From Micromonospora marina (GTDB taxonomy: Bacteria; Actinomycetota; Actinomycetes; Mycobacteriales; Micromonosporaceae), in NCBI RefSeq assembly GCF_900091565.1, contig NZ_FMCV01000004.1:1-64000 (forward strand): a stretch of 64,000 nt of DNA. Direction: 5' to 3'. The notes below the pieces were generated by a model. The model saw nothing but the letters and a program-made list of their open reading frames with translations, did not search any database and had not been told where the DNA came from. This document shows positions 36,473 to 45,533 of this stretch, piece by piece (the first letter of the stretch is position 1; each line of letters opens with the position of its first letter). The translations under genes were made by a program, and so were the position numbers.

Positions 36473-37171
36473 ATGAAGAGCCGTACCGCCGCCGTCCTGA
36501 CCGTCCTCTGCGCGGCCACCGCGCTCACCGCCTGCGGTGACGACGAGCCCGCGCCGAAAGGACAGCAGGTGCCGGTGACCGCCACCGACACCAGCTGCGA
36601 GGTCACCACCACGCTGTTCACCCCGGGTACCGTCACGTTCACCGTGACCAACCGGGGTCAGCAGGCCACCGGGGTCTACGTCTACGGCCGGGAGGGCGAC
36701 GCCTTCACCAAGGTGATCGCCGAGGTGGCGGACGTGCCGGCGGGCCGCACCGGCGACCTGCGCGCGTCGCTGCAGACCGGCACCTACGAGGTGGCCTGCA
36801 AGCCCGGCCGGCAGGGCGACGGTGTCCGGACCACGATCACCGTCTCCGACGACGGCAACCTCGCCAGCGCCGCGGCCGAGGTGGCCTACGACCGGTCGGT
36901 GACGATCGAGCTGACCGGCGACGCGCTGACCGGCGCGGACGCGCTGATCGCCGAGCCCGGCGAGAAGCTCGCGTTCAAGGTGACGAACAAGACCGCCGGG
37001 GCCCGGACGCTGTACGTGCTCAACCCCGAGGGCAAGCGGGTCGCCGAGATGAAGGCCGAGGCCAACGGCACCGCCGAGACGGTGGTGACGCTGGGCGCGG
37101 CGGGCGAGTGGTCGCTGAAGGTCAAGGGCGACGGCGTGGCGTCGGTGAGCAAGCCGCTGGTGGTGCGCTGA
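36473..37171 (+). CDS. cupredoxin-like lipoprotein, EfeO-type
   Basis: A 232-residue secreted lipoprotein. The signal peptide is MKSRTAAVLTVLCAATALTA with Cys at residue 21 (TACGDD). The mature part consists of two beta-sandwich repeats; the first (VTATDTSCEVTTTLFTPGTV, TFTVTNRGQQATGVYVYG) resembles the cupredoxin domain of EfeO and the second (FKVTNKTAGARTLYVLNP) is similar. No iron-binding HxxE motif or M75 domain is present. A TAGACT box sits near 36374 and a CTCCGGAGAG Shine-Dalgarno before the ATG. The following fasciclin gene is also extracytoplasmic. Confidence 0.8.
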   Translation: MKSRTAAVLTVLCAATALTACGDDEPAPKGQQVPVTATDTSCEVTTTLFTPGTVTFTVTNRGQQATGVYVYGREGDAFTKVIAEVADVPAGRTGDLRASLQTGTYEVACKPGRQGDGVRTTITVSDDGNLASAAAEVAYDRSVTIELTGDALTGADALIAEPGEKLAFKVTNKTAGARTLYVLNPEGKRVAEMKAEANGTAETVVTLGAAGEWSLKVKGDGVASVSKPLVVR

Positions 37172-37255
37172 GGCGCGGGGAACGCCGACCCGAAGTCGGT
37201 CGATCCGGGTGCATCCACCGGGGACAACATCGCTCGTCTCGCCGCCCGGCTGGCC

Positions 37256-37852
37256 GTGGGCGCCACCGCCGTCGCCGTGCCCGCCCAGGCCGGTGCCAAG
37301 CAGCCGGGTACGCGGTCGCTGGCCGCCGTGCTCACCGCCGACAAGAGCGGCTTCGACCACAACCCGTGGGACTTCGACGTCCTCACGAAGGCGGTCCTGA
37401 CGGTGCTGCAGGCCAAGCCGGACTCGCCGGTCAAGGTGCTCACCGACGGCACCGTCGCGGTGACCGCGTTCGTGCCGAACGACTACGCGTTCCGCGAGCT
37501 GGTCCGGGACATCACCGCCGCGACGAGGCTGCCCGGCGAGAAGGCCGCGTTCGACGCGGTCGCCGGCCTGGGCGTGGACACCGTCGAGGACGTCCTGCTC
37601 TACCACGTCGTGCCGGGCGCGACGATCGACCGGAAGGCGGCGCTGACGGCCGACGGCGCTGACCTGACCACCGCGCTCGGCGCCACCGTCGAGGTGGACG
37701 TGAAGCACCACTGGTTCGGCCGGCAGGTGCGGCTGGTCGATGCCGACACCAGCGACCGCGACGCGTGGGTGGTGCGGTACGACATCAACAAGGGCAACAA
37801 GCAGATCGCGCACGCGGTGAACCGGGTGCTGCGCCCGATCGACCTCCCCTGA
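37256..37852 (+). CDS. fasciclin domain secreted protein, uncertain start
   Basis: A single fasciclin (FAS1) domain covers about residues 25-195: LTKAVLTVLQAKPDSPVKVL, VAVTAFVPNDYAFRELVRDI, VEDVLLYHVVPGATIDRK and QIAHAVNRVLRPIDLP. FAS1 domains mediate adhesion outside the cell. The annotated GTG 37256 leaves a signal peptide without a basic N-region (GATAVAVPAQAGA). The frame is open upstream to the stop of the previous gene, and ARLAARLAVGATAVAVPAQA would form a complete signal peptide, but it begins after an ATC codon at 37229 with no ATG, GTG or TTG. The start may use ATC, or the gene may have lost it. Confidence 0.75.
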   Translation: MGATAVAVPAQAGAKQPGTRSLAAVLTADKSGFDHNPWDFDVLTKAVLTVLQAKPDSPVKVLTDGTVAVTAFVPNDYAFRELVRDITAATRLPGEKAAFDAVAGLGVDTVEDVLLYHVVPGATIDRKAALTADGADLTTALGATVEVDVKHHWFGRQVRLVDADTSDRDAWVVRYDINKGNKQIAHAVNRVLRPIDLP

Positions 37853-37954
37853 ACCACCCCGCCACGGCGTCCGGCACCCCCGGCCGGGCGCCGTCGGCGT
37901 GTGCCGCCTGCCCGCGGCGCGACCTGGCTCTGGTGGGCGGCGCGAGCCGTGCCG

Positions 37955-37960
37955 TACGGT
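37955..37960 (+). promoter_or_regulatory. -10 element, leaderless start of the lipid kinase gene
   Basis: TACGGT lies seven bases before GTG 37968. Confidence 0.6.
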
Positions 37961-37967
37961 GCTCGCC

Positions 37968-38885
37968 GTGACCGCGCACGATCATGTCCCGCCCGGCCCC
38001 GTCGCCGTGCTCGCCAACCCGACCGCGGGCCGGGGGCGGCACCGCGGTCTGCTGCCCGGGATCCTTCAGCGCCTCGCCGGAGCGGGCCGCCCGGTCGAGC
38101 TGCTGCGCGCGCGTACCCCCGAGGAGGCGGAGGCGGCGTGCCACGCCGCGGTCGCCGGCGGCGCCGGGGCGCTCGTCGCGGTCGGCGGCGACGGCACGGT
38201 GCACCGGGCGATGCAGGCGGTAGCCGGCACGGCCGTGGCGTTCGGGCCGGTCCCGGCGGGCACCGGCAACGACTTCGCGGTGGAGACCGGCTTCCCGGCC
38301 GACCCGATCGCCGCCGTCGACGTGATCACCGCGGCGCTCGCCGCCGGCCGCGCCCGCCCGGTCGACCTGGCCCAGCTGTCCCGGCCCGGGGAGACGGACC
38401 GCTGGTTCGGCGCGGTGCTCGCGGCCGGTTTCGACGCGATCGTCAACGAACGCGCCAACCGGATGCGCTGGCCGCGCGGCCCGCGCCGGTACGACCTGGC
38501 GATCGTGGTGGAGCTGGCCCGGCTGCGGCCCCGCCGCTACCGGCTGGTCCTCGACGGGGTAACGCAGGAGATCGACGCGGTGCTGGTCGCGGTGGGCAAC
38601 GCGGCCAGCTACGGCGGCGGCATGCGGATCTGCCCGGACGCCGACCCGCACGACGGCCTGCTCGACGTGGTGGTCGGCGGCCGGTTCGACAGGCGCACCC
38701 TGATGCGGGTCAAGCCGCAGATCTACCAGGGCACCCACGTCACGCACCCGCTGGTGCGCGTCTACCGCACGCGGACGGTGGAGCTGTCCGCCGAGGGCAT
38801 CACCGCGTACGCCGACGGGGAGCGCTCCTTCGACCTGCCGGTGACCGTCACCGCCGTGCCGGCGGCGCTGCGGCTGCTGCGCTGA
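37968..38885 (+). CDS. diacylglycerol kinase family lipid kinase
   Basis: A 305-residue lipid kinase of the DagK/YegS fold. Key motifs are VAVLANPTAGRGRHRG near residue 12, the nucleotide loop AVGGDGTVHRAMQA near 75, and GPVPAGTGNDFAVETGFPAD near 95; the second domain has FDAIVNERANRMRWPRGPRR and AVGNAASYGGGMRICPDADP. It probably phosphorylates a lipid alcohol using ATP, but the exact lipid is unknown. GTG 37968 matches a leaderless promoter. Its 3' end overlaps the convergent transporter gene by 38 bases. Confidence 0.92.
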   Translation: MTAHDHVPPGPVAVLANPTAGRGRHRGLLPGILQRLAGAGRPVELLRARTPEEAEAACHAAVAGGAGALVAVGGDGTVHRAMQAVAGTAVAFGPVPAGTGNDFAVETGFPADPIAAVDVITAALAAGRARPVDLAQLSRPGETDRWFGAVLAAGFDAIVNERANRMRWPRGPRRYDLAIVVELARLRPRRYRLVLDGVTQEIDAVLVAVGNAASYGGGMRICPDADPHDGLLDVVVGGRFDRRTLMRVKPQIYQGTHVTHPLVRVYRTRTVELSAEGITAYADGERSFDLPVTVTAVPAALRLLR

Positions 38886-39813
38886 CCGCCGGGTCCTCGG
38901 CACCCGGCGGGCCGATTCCGGGCGGCGCGGGCGGCGCGGGAGAAGACGGCGGCGCGGCGGCGCGGACCGCGCCCGCGCTCGCGGCGACCACCAGTCCGAT
39001 GGCGAGCATCTCGACCGGGCGCAGCGCCTGGCCGAGTACCAGCCAGCCGGCCACCGCGGCGATCGCCGGACCGAGACTCATCATCACCGCGAACGTCGCG
39101 GTCGGCAGCCGCCGCAGCGCGGCCAGTTCCAGGCTGTACGGCAGCACCGAGGCGAGCAGCGCCAGCCCGGTACCGAGCCCCAGCACCACCGGATCGGCCA
39201 GGCGACCACCCCCGTCGGCCAGCCCGAACGGCAGGGTGAGCAGCGCGGCGACGGTCAGCGCGAGCGCCAGCCCGTCGGCGCCGGGGAACCGCGCGCCGAT
39301 CCGCGCCGAGCAGACGATGTACGCGGCCCACATGGCACCCGCTGTCAGCGCCAGCGCGGCACCGGCCGGGTCGAGCCGGTCGAACCCGCCCTGCCCGAGC
39401 AGGACCACCCCGGCCAGCGCCAGCGCGGCCCAGCACCAGGCGGCCGGCCGACGCGCGGCGACCACTGACAGCGCCAGCGGGCCGAGCACCTCCAGCGTGA
39501 CGGCCGGGCCGAGCGGGATCCGCTCGATCGCCTGGTAGAAGATCGAGTTCATGCCGGCCAGGGCCAGCCCGAACGCCAGCACGGCGGCCCAGTCGCGGCG
39601 CCCGTACCCGCGTACCCGGGGCCGGCAGACCACGAGCATCAGCAGCGCGCCGACGGTCAGCCGCAGCGTCACCGCCCCGGCCACCCCGGTCCGCGGGAAC
39701 AGCAGCGCGGCCAGCGCGGAGCCGAACTGCACCGACAGCGCCCCACCGAGCACCAGCGCGACCCCGCCGAGCCGTCCCGGCGCACGCTGCGGCAAGGGGT
39801 GGGCACCGGTCAT
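38848..39813 (-). CDS. EamA family transporter (RhtA-like)
   Basis: A 321-residue membrane protein with ten predicted helices in two EamA repeats, resembling RhtA-type amino-acid or metabolite exporters. Typical segments are SVQFGSALAALLFPRTGVAG, AGMNSIFYQAIERIPLGPAV, TLEVLGPLALSVV and YSLELAALRRLPTATFAVMM. The C-terminal 30 residues are Pro/Ala-rich. Substrate is unknown. ATG 39813 follows TACCGT at seven bases. It overlaps the lipid kinase gene tail to tail. Confidence 0.88.
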   Translation of the reverse strand: MTGAHPLPQRAPGRLGGVALVLGGALSVQFGSALAALLFPRTGVAGAVTLRLTVGALLMLVVCRPRVRGYGRRDWAAVLAFGLALAGMNSIFYQAIERIPLGPAVTLEVLGPLALSVVAARRPAAWCWAALALAGVVLLGQGGFDRLDPAGAALALTAGAMWAAYIVCSARIGARFPGADGLALALTVAALLTLPFGLADGGGRLADPVVLGLGTGLALLASVLPYSLELAALRRLPTATFAVMMSLGPAIAAVAGWLVLGQALRPVEMLAIGLVVAASAGAVRAAAPPSSPAPPAPPGIGPPGAEDPAVSAAAAAPPARR

Positions 39814-39820
39814 GCCCCTG

Positions 39821-39826
39821 ACGGTA
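39821..39826 (-). promoter_or_regulatory. -10 element, leaderless start of the RhtA-like gene
   Basis: Minus-strand TACCGT lies seven bases before ATG 39813. Confidence 0.6.
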
Positions 39827-39872
39827 GCCGGTGGACCGGGACGGGTCCGCGCCGCTCACCCCGGCCCAGCGG

Positions 39873-40637
39873 TCAGGCGGCCCCGGCCAGGTCCAGCACC
39901 GCGCCGAGCCCGTTCGCGCGGCCCGCGTCGGCGCAGGGCAGCACCAGCACCCCGCACCCGGCGGCCACCGCGCCCGCGTCGGCCGGTGTGTCGCCCACCA
40001 TGAGCGTGCGCTCCGGGTCGACGCCGAGCATGCCGCAGGCCCGCAGGAAGATGCCCGGGTCCGGCTTGCAGCGCCCCACCTCGTACGACAGCGCGTACGC
40101 GTCGACGAGCGCGTCGAGGTCCCAGGCGGCGAACAGCGGCCGCAGGTCGAAGCCGATGTTGCTGACCACCGCCACCTTGACCCCGGCGGACCGCAGCGCG
40201 CCCAGCACCGGCGCGGTGTCCGGGTAGGGCACCCAGCCCTCGGGCACCAGCACCCGCTCGTAGAGCGCGTCGGCGAACCCGTCGATGCCGGTGTCCACGG
40301 TCTCGGCCAGCCCGGTGTACGCGCCCCGGTGCGCGTGCGGGTAGAGGTCACGGTCGGCCCACAGCTCGGCCAGCCGGGGCGGCACCCGTGCCGGCAGCGG
40401 GCCACCGGCGCGCCCGGCGGTGAGCAGCCGGTCGGCCAGCGACGTGGCCCGGATCCGGTCCAGCTCGACGCCGCAGGCGGACGCGGCGGCGAGCACCCAG
40501 GCCAGTGGCTCCTCCACCTGGGCGAGGGTGCCGTGGAAGTCGAAGAGCACCGCCTCCACGGGCCGGCGGGACGGGCCCGGGCGGACGGCGTCGTCGGCGC
40601 CGCTCGAGACGTGGGGCAGTTCGGTACGGTCCGGCAC
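39873..40637 (-). CDS. HAD family hydrolase
   Basis: A 254-residue haloacid dehalogenase-superfamily enzyme. Motif I is VEAVLFDFHGTLAQVEEP (about residue 28), motif II VAVVSNIGFDLRP, the lysine lies in VGRCKPDPGIFLRA, and motif IV is TLMVGDTPADAGAV. The cap is helical. Note His in place of the usual Asp-acid spacing residue (DFHGT). Substrate is unknown. GTG 40637 is supported by TAGGGT seven bases upstream; GTG 40646 would lie inside the spacer. It is divergent from the helicase gene. Confidence 0.85.
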   Translation of the reverse strand: MPDRTELPHVSSGADDAVRPGPSRRPVEAVLFDFHGTLAQVEEPLAWVLAAASACGVELDRIRATSLADRLLTAGRAGGPLPARVPPRLAELWADRDLYPHAHRGAYTGLAETVDTGIDGFADALYERVLVPEGWVPYPDTAPVLGALRSAGVKVAVVSNIGFDLRPLFAAWDLDALVDAYALSYEVGRCKPDPGIFLRACGMLGVDPERTLMVGDTPADAGAVAAGCGVLVLPCADAGRANGLGAVLDLAGAA

Positions 40638-40644
40638 GTCGTGC

Positions 40645-40650
40645 ACCCTA
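40645..40650 (-). promoter_or_regulatory. -10 element, leaderless start of the HAD gene
   Basis: Minus-strand TAGGGT lies seven bases before GTG 40637, choosing it over the GTG three codons earlier. Confidence 0.55.
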
Positions 40651-40709
40651 CCGACCGCTCCGATCGTCCTGCCGGATGGCCTTGACCGGTACTCGTCGGC
40701 GGCACCGAT

Positions 40710-40715
40710 TAATCT
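40710..40715 (+). promoter_or_regulatory. -10 element, leaderless start of the helicase gene
   Basis: TAATCT lies seven bases before ATG 40723; it diverges from the HAD promoter. Confidence 0.6.
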
Positions 40716-40722
40716 TGGAACC

Positions 40723-43515
40723 ATGTCGAGCCCCGCCGAGCGGTACGCCGCGGCGCGCCGCCGGGCCGCGCAGGCCTCCGCCTTCCCGGCCCTGGACGAA
40801 TTCTCGCTGGATCTCGGGTTCGATCTTGACGACTTCCAGCGCGAGGCGTGCGAGGCGCTGGAGCGGGGCAGCGGCGTGCTGGTCTGCGCGCCCACCGGCG
40901 CCGGGAAGACCGTGGTGGGCGAGTTTGCGGTGCACCTGGCGCTGCGCGGCCGGCCCGGCGGCGACGCGCCCGCGACCCGGCGCAAGTGCTTCTACACCAC
41001 GCCGATCAAGGCGCTGTCCAACCAGAAGTACCACGACCTGGTGGACCGCTACGGCGCCGCGCAGGTCGGCCTGCTGACCGGTGACAACGCGATAAACGGC
41101 GACGCGCCCGTGGTGGTGATGACCACCGAGGTGCTGCGCAACATGCTCTACGCCGGCTCGGCCACCCTCGAAGGCCTGGCGTACGTGGTCATGGACGAGG
41201 TCCACTACCTGGCCGACCGGTTCCGCGGCGGGGTCTGGGAAGAGGTGATCATCCACCTGCCCGAGTCGGTCACGCTCGTGTCGCTGTCGGCCACCGTCTC
41301 CAACGCCGAGGAGTTCGCCGACTGGCTGGTCACCGTACGCGGCGAGACCGCCGTGGTGGTCTCCGAGCACCGGCCGGTGCCGCTGTGGCAGCACATGCTC
41401 GTCGGCAAACGGATGTTCGACCTTTTCCACGACGCCGACGCCGCCCGCAAGCACGACGTCCATCCCGAGTTGCTGCGCTACACCCGGGACACGATGCGCC
41501 GGCTGGAGCTGGGCGAGGGCCGCAGCGCCGGCCCCGGCGGCGGACGGCGCGGCCCGCGCTGGCGCGGCCCGATGCGCCCGGACGTCGTCGACCGGCTCGA
41601 CCGCGAGGGGCTGCTCCCGGCCATCCTGTTCATCTTCAGCCGGGCCGGCTGCGACGCCGCCGTGCAGCAGTGCCTGGCCGCCGGGCTGCGACTCACCTCC
41701 CCGGACGAGCGTGCCGAGATCCGCCGGGTGGTGGAGTCCAAGGTCACCGCCATCCCCGGCGAGGACCTGTCGGTGCTCGGCTACTGGGAGTGGCTCGACG
41801 GCCTGGAGCGCGGCCTCGCCGCGCACCACGCCGGCATGCTCCCGGCGTTCAAGGAGGTCGTCGAGGAGCTGTTCGTCCGCGGGCTGGTCAAGGCCGTCTT
41901 CGCCACCGAGACGCTCGCGCTGGGCATCAACATGCCGGCCCGCTGCGTGGTGCTGGAACGTCTGGTCAAGTTCAACGGTGAGGCCCACGTCGACCTCACC
42001 CCCGGCGAGTACACCCAGCTCACCGGCCGGGCCGGCCGCCGGGGCATCGACGTGGAGGGCCACGCGGTCGTCGTCTGGTCGCCGGAGACCGATCCCCGGC
42101 ACGTCGCCGGGCTCGCCTCCACCCGCACCTATCCGCTGCGCTCCAGCTTCCGGCCGTCGTACAACATGGCCGTCAACCTGGTCGGCAGCGTCGGCGCGGC
42201 GCCGGCCCGGGAGCTGCTCGAGTCCTCGTTCGCGCAGTTCCAGGCCGACCGGTCGGTGGTCGGCCTGGCCCGGCAGGTGCAGCGCAACACCGAGACCATC
42301 GACGCGTACGGCGCGGAGGCCGCCTGCCACCACGGCGACTTCGACGAGTACTTCGCGCTGCGGGTGGCGATCGCCGACCGGGAACGCGCCATCGCCCGGC
42401 AGGGGCAGACCCAGCGCAAGGCGGCGGCCGTCGCCTCGCTGGAGCGGCTGCGGGTCGGTGACGTGATCCGGGTGCCGTCCGGGCGGCGGGCCGGCCTGGC
42501 GGTGGTGCTGGACCCGGCCACCGGCGGTTTCGGCGAGCCCCGGCCGCTGGTCCTGACCCAGGACCGCTGGGCCGGGCGGGTCACCCCTGGTGACTTCACC
42601 ACCCCGGCCGAGGTGCTCACCCGCATCCGGGTGCCGAAGCACTTCAACCACCGCTCACCCGCGGCCCGGCGGGATCTGGCCGCCGCGGTCAGCGGCACCG
42701 GCCTGGACCGGCACGGTGGCCGGCGGGGTGGCCGGCGGGGTGGCCGGTCCCGTCAGGCGGTGGGGGAGGACCACCGGCTCAGCCAGCTCCGCGTCGAGCT
42801 GCGCGCCCACCCGTGTCATGCCTGCCCGGACCGGGAGGAACACGCCCGCTGGGCGGAGCGGCGGCGCCGGCTGGAACGCGACACCGAGGAGCTGCGCCAG
42901 CGGGTGTCCGGGCGGACCGGCTCGCTGGCCCGTACCTTCGACCGGATCGTCGCGTTGCTGACGGCGCGCGGCTACCTGGCCGCCGACGGCGAGGTCACCG
43001 ACGCCGGGCGGATGCTGGCACGGATCTGGACCGAGGCCGACCTGCTGGTGGCCGAGTGCCTGCGCCGCCGGGTGTGGGACGGCCTGTCCCCGGCCGAGCT
43101 GGCCGCCGCCGTGTCGGTGGTGGTCTTCGAGGCGCGCCGCGACGTCGACGAGCGGGCGTCGTTGCCGCGCGGCGGGGTGGCCGACGCGGTCGACGCGACG
43201 CTCGAGTTGTGGGGCGACATCGAGGCGGACGAGGCGGCGCGCGGCCTGGCCGTGACCCGGGAGCCCGATCTCGGCTTCGCCTGGCCGATCTACCGGTGGG
43301 CGCGCGGCGAGGCGTTGGCGAAGGTGCTGGCCAGCGGCCACCAGATCGACGGGGAGATGCCGGCGGGCGACTTCGTCCGCTGGGCGCGCCAGGTGGTCGA
43401 CCTGCTCGGGCAGATCGCCGACTCGGGTGGTGCCACGGCCGAGCTGCGCGGCACCGCCCGGCAGACCATCGCGGCGGTCAACCGGGGCGTACTGGCCTAC
43501 CACGCCTCCGCCTGA
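40723..43515 (+). CDS. helY: Ski2-like DExH helicase, HelY type
   Basis: A 930-residue superfamily 2 helicase resembling Ski2/Mtr4 RNA helicases and mycobacterial HelY (Rv2092c), which also lies downstream of tatC. Motif I is APTGAGKT (about 57-64), motif Ia FYTTPIKALSNQKYHD, motif II VVMDEVHYLADRF, motif III SLSATVSNAEEF, and motif VI TGRAGRRGIDVEGHAVV. The C-terminal DSHCT region (about 780-925) is complete. A basic linker encoded by three 12-bp tandem repeats (GGRRGGRRGG near 665-675) and a CxxC (HACPDRE) lie before it. It probably unwinds structured RNA; direct evidence is absent. Confidence 0.93.
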   Translation: MSSPAERYAAARRRAAQASAFPALDEFSLDLGFDLDDFQREACEALERGSGVLVCAPTGAGKTVVGEFAVHLALRGRPGGDAPATRRKCFYTTPIKALSNQKYHDLVDRYGAAQVGLLTGDNAINGDAPVVVMTTEVLRNMLYAGSATLEGLAYVVMDEVHYLADRFRGGVWEEVIIHLPESVTLVSLSATVSNAEEFADWLVTVRGETAVVVSEHRPVPLWQHMLVGKRMFDLFHDADAARKHDVHPELLRYTRDTMRRLELGEGRSAGPGGGRRGPRWRGPMRPDVVDRLDREGLLPAILFIFSRAGCDAAVQQCLAAGLRLTSPDERAEIRRVVESKVTAIPGEDLSVLGYWEWLDGLERGLAAHHAGMLPAFKEVVEELFVRGLVKAVFATETLALGINMPARCVVLERLVKFNGEAHVDLTPGEYTQLTGRAGRRGIDVEGHAVVVWSPETDPRHVAGLASTRTYPLRSSFRPSYNMAVNLVGSVGAAPARELLESSFAQFQADRSVVGLARQVQRNTETIDAYGAEAACHHGDFDEYFALRVAIADRERAIARQGQTQRKAAAVASLERLRVGDVIRVPSGRRAGLAVVLDPATGGFGEPRPLVLTQDRWAGRVTPGDFTTPAEVLTRIRVPKHFNHRSPAARRDLAAAVSGTGLDRHGGRRGGRRGGRSRQAVGEDHRLSQLRVELRAHPCHACPDREEHARWAERRRRLERDTEELRQRVSGRTGSLARTFDRIVALLTARGYLAADGEVTDAGRMLARIWTEADLLVAECLRRRVWDGLSPAELAAAVSVVVFEARRDVDERASLPRGGVADAVDATLELWGDIEADEAARGLAVTREPDLGFAWPIYRWARGEALAKVLASGHQIDGEMPAGDFVRWARQVVDLLGQIADSGGATAELRGTARQTIAAVNRGVLAYHASA
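42714..42748 (+). repeat. 12-bp tandem repeat inside helY
   Basis: GGTGGCCGGCGG occurs three times in a row, coding for a Gly-Gly-Arg-Arg repeat in a flexible linker. Copy number changes would keep the frame. Confidence 0.75.
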
Positions 43516-43682
43516 CGGTCACTTTCGGTCACCACTTGCCGGAAATCGACGCACCGCTGCGTCACGGCGCTGCCACCGGATGAATTATCGGGGGGCCGAT
43601 GTGTGCCCTGGTCAGGGCCTGTCCCATCATTGCCAGGGGCGCGCCGTGGGGCGCCCTCCGGTCGATGGTGAGGGAAGGCGTC

Positions 43683-44570
43683 GTGGGCGAGATCAATCAC
43701 TTTGAGTACGGGTGGATCACACCGGCGCTCAGCTACGCGCTGTCGGTGCTCGGCTCGGCGCTCGGGCTGGTCTGCGCCGGGCGGATCCGGACCGCCACCA
43801 GCGGCGGTCAGCGCGCCTGGTGGGGTCTGCTCGCCGCGTGGGCGCTGGGCGGTACGGCCATCTGGGCCATGCACTTCATGGCGATGCTGGGCTTCGCCGT
43901 CGGCGGCACCCGGATCCGTTACGACGTGCCGCTGACGGCCGCCAGCACGGCGATCGCGGTGGCCGCGGTGGGCATCGGGCTGGCCATCGTGGGCACCGGC
44001 CGGCTGGCCGCGCCGCGGCTGCTGGTCGGCGGGTCCTTCACCGGCGCCGGGGTGGCCGCCATGCACTACACCGGCATGGCCGCCATGCGCCTGGACGGCT
44101 CGCTCGGCTACGACCCGCTACGGGTCACGCTGTCGGTGGTCATCGCGATCGTGGCCGCCACCGTGGCGCTCTGGCTGGCGATGACCGTCCGGCGAGGGCT
44201 CGCCATCGCCGCGTCGGCGCTGGTCATGGGCATCGCGGTCAACGGCATGCACTTCACCGGCATGAGCGCGCTGTCGGTGCACCTGCACGAGGGCAGCGGC
44301 CCGGTCTCCGGCACCGAGGTCAGTGGCCTGCTGGTGCCGATCGTGCTGGCAGTGGTCTTCGGCGTGGTCGGCCTGGTCTACGCGCTGCTCGCCGCGCCGT
44401 CGGACGACGACCGCGCCGGGGCCGCGTACGTCAGCTCGCGGCTCGACGTGGCGCCGCAGACGGTGGCCGCCGAACCCGCGCCGGACCCGGTCGGCCTGCG
44501 GGCCCGCTCGACGCTGGCGCAGCCCGGCGCGCCGTTCCCGTCCCGCCGGAGCACCGACCGCCCTTCGTGA
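43683..44570 (+). CDS. MHYT domain sensor protein without output domain
   Basis: A 295-residue membrane protein with seven helices and the three MHYT repeats: AIWAMHFMAMLGF, VAAMHYTGMAAMRLD and VNGMHFTGMSALSVH. MHYT domains are proposed to bind copper and sense oxygen, CO or NO. In most proteins they are joined to GGDEF/EAL or kinase domains; here only a short cytoplasmic tail follows. GTG 43683, starting VGEINHFEYGWITPA, lies five bases after GGGAAGG and matches the family start; in-frame ATGs at 43599 and 43665 are less likely. Confidence 0.85.
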   Translation: MGEINHFEYGWITPALSYALSVLGSALGLVCAGRIRTATSGGQRAWWGLLAAWALGGTAIWAMHFMAMLGFAVGGTRIRYDVPLTAASTAIAVAAVGIGLAIVGTGRLAAPRLLVGGSFTGAGVAAMHYTGMAAMRLDGSLGYDPLRVTLSVVIAIVAATVALWLAMTVRRGLAIAASALVMGIAVNGMHFTGMSALSVHLHEGSGPVSGTEVSGLLVPIVLAVVFGVVGLVYALLAAPSDDDRAGAAYVSSRLDVAPQTVAAEPAPDPVGLRARSTLAQPGAPFPSRRSTDRPS

Positions 44571-44578
44571 TCAACTGA

Positions 44579-45502
44579 TCACGATCGGTCGCCCGCCAGC
44601 GCGTCGACCAGGCGGCGGCACGAGCCGGCCAGGTTCCAGCGCTGCGCCAGCTCCAGCAGCCGGTCCGGGTCGGCGGGGGACGTGGGCAGCGCCGGGTCCA
44701 GCTCGGGCAGCGGCACGTCGGTGGCGACCCGGACCACCTTCGGCGCCACGGCCAGGTAGTCGCGGGCGGCGTCCAGCTTCGCCCGCAGCCCCGGCGCGAA
44801 ACCGGAGCGGGGGTCGTCGAGCGCGGCCAGGATGCCGTCCAGCCCGCCGTAGCGGTCGATCAGCCGGGCGGCGGTCTTCTCACCGACCCCTGCCACGCCG
44901 GGCAGCCCGTCGCTGGGGTCGCCGCGCAGCGCCGCGAAGTCGGCGTACCGGTCGGCCGGTACGCCGTAGCGGGCGCGGACCGCCGTATCGTCGCAGTCGT
45001 CCAGCTTGGCCACGCCCCGGCCGACGTAGAGCAGGCGCACCGGGTGCGCGTCGTCGACGAGCTGGAACAGGTCGCGGTCGCCGGAGACCACCTCGACCGG
45101 GCCCGGCTGGGTCGCCGCGAGCGTGCCGAGCACGTCGTCGGCCTCGTAGCCGGTGGCCCCCACCGCCGGGATGCCGAGCGCGTCCAGCACCTCAAGGATC
45201 ATCGGCACCTGCGGGGACAGCGTGTCCGGCACGACCTCGCCGCCCTCGGGCGCGACCCGGTGCGCCTTGTACGACGGCAGCAGCTCGACCCGCCAGGCCG
45301 GGCGCCAGTCGTGGTCGAGCGCGCAGATCATGCGGCCGGGCCGGCGGGTGCGTACGAGCTGGGCGAGCATGTCGAGGAACCCGCGTACGGCGTTCACCGG
45401 CTGGCCGTCGCCGGTCTTCGCGGCCGACTCGGGAATGCCGAAGTAGGCGCGGAAGTAGAGGCTGGGGGAGTCGATCAGAAGGATCGGCTGTCGATGTGCC
45501 AC
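44579..45502 (-). CDS. 5'-3' exonuclease (flap endonuclease family)
   Basis: A 307-residue stand-alone homologue of the 5'-nuclease domain of DNA polymerase I. N-terminal motif ILLIDSPSLYFRAYFGIPES, basic clamp AWRVELLPSYKAHRV, acidic metal site VGATGYEADDVLGTLAATQP and VEVVSGDRDLFQLVDD, then the helix-hairpin-helix GDPSDGLPGVAGVGEKTAAR. It likely removes flaps and RNA primers. GTG 45502 gives VAHRQPILLIDS; the open frame continues 197 codons upstream over other genes and is not used. The 3' end lies eight bases from the convergent MHYT gene. Confidence 0.92.
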   Translation of the reverse strand: MAHRQPILLIDSPSLYFRAYFGIPESAAKTGDGQPVNAVRGFLDMLAQLVRTRRPGRMICALDHDWRPAWRVELLPSYKAHRVAPEGGEVVPDTLSPQVPMILEVLDALGIPAVGATGYEADDVLGTLAATQPGPVEVVSGDRDLFQLVDDAHPVRLLYVGRGVAKLDDCDDTAVRARYGVPADRYADFAALRGDPSDGLPGVAGVGEKTAARLIDRYGGLDGILAALDDPRSGFAPGLRAKLDAARDYLAVAPKVVRVATDVPLPELDPALPTSPADPDRLLELAQRWNLAGSCRRLVDALAGDRS

Positions 45503-45533
45503 GCGGACAAGCCTTCCACAGCCCGGCGACGAG

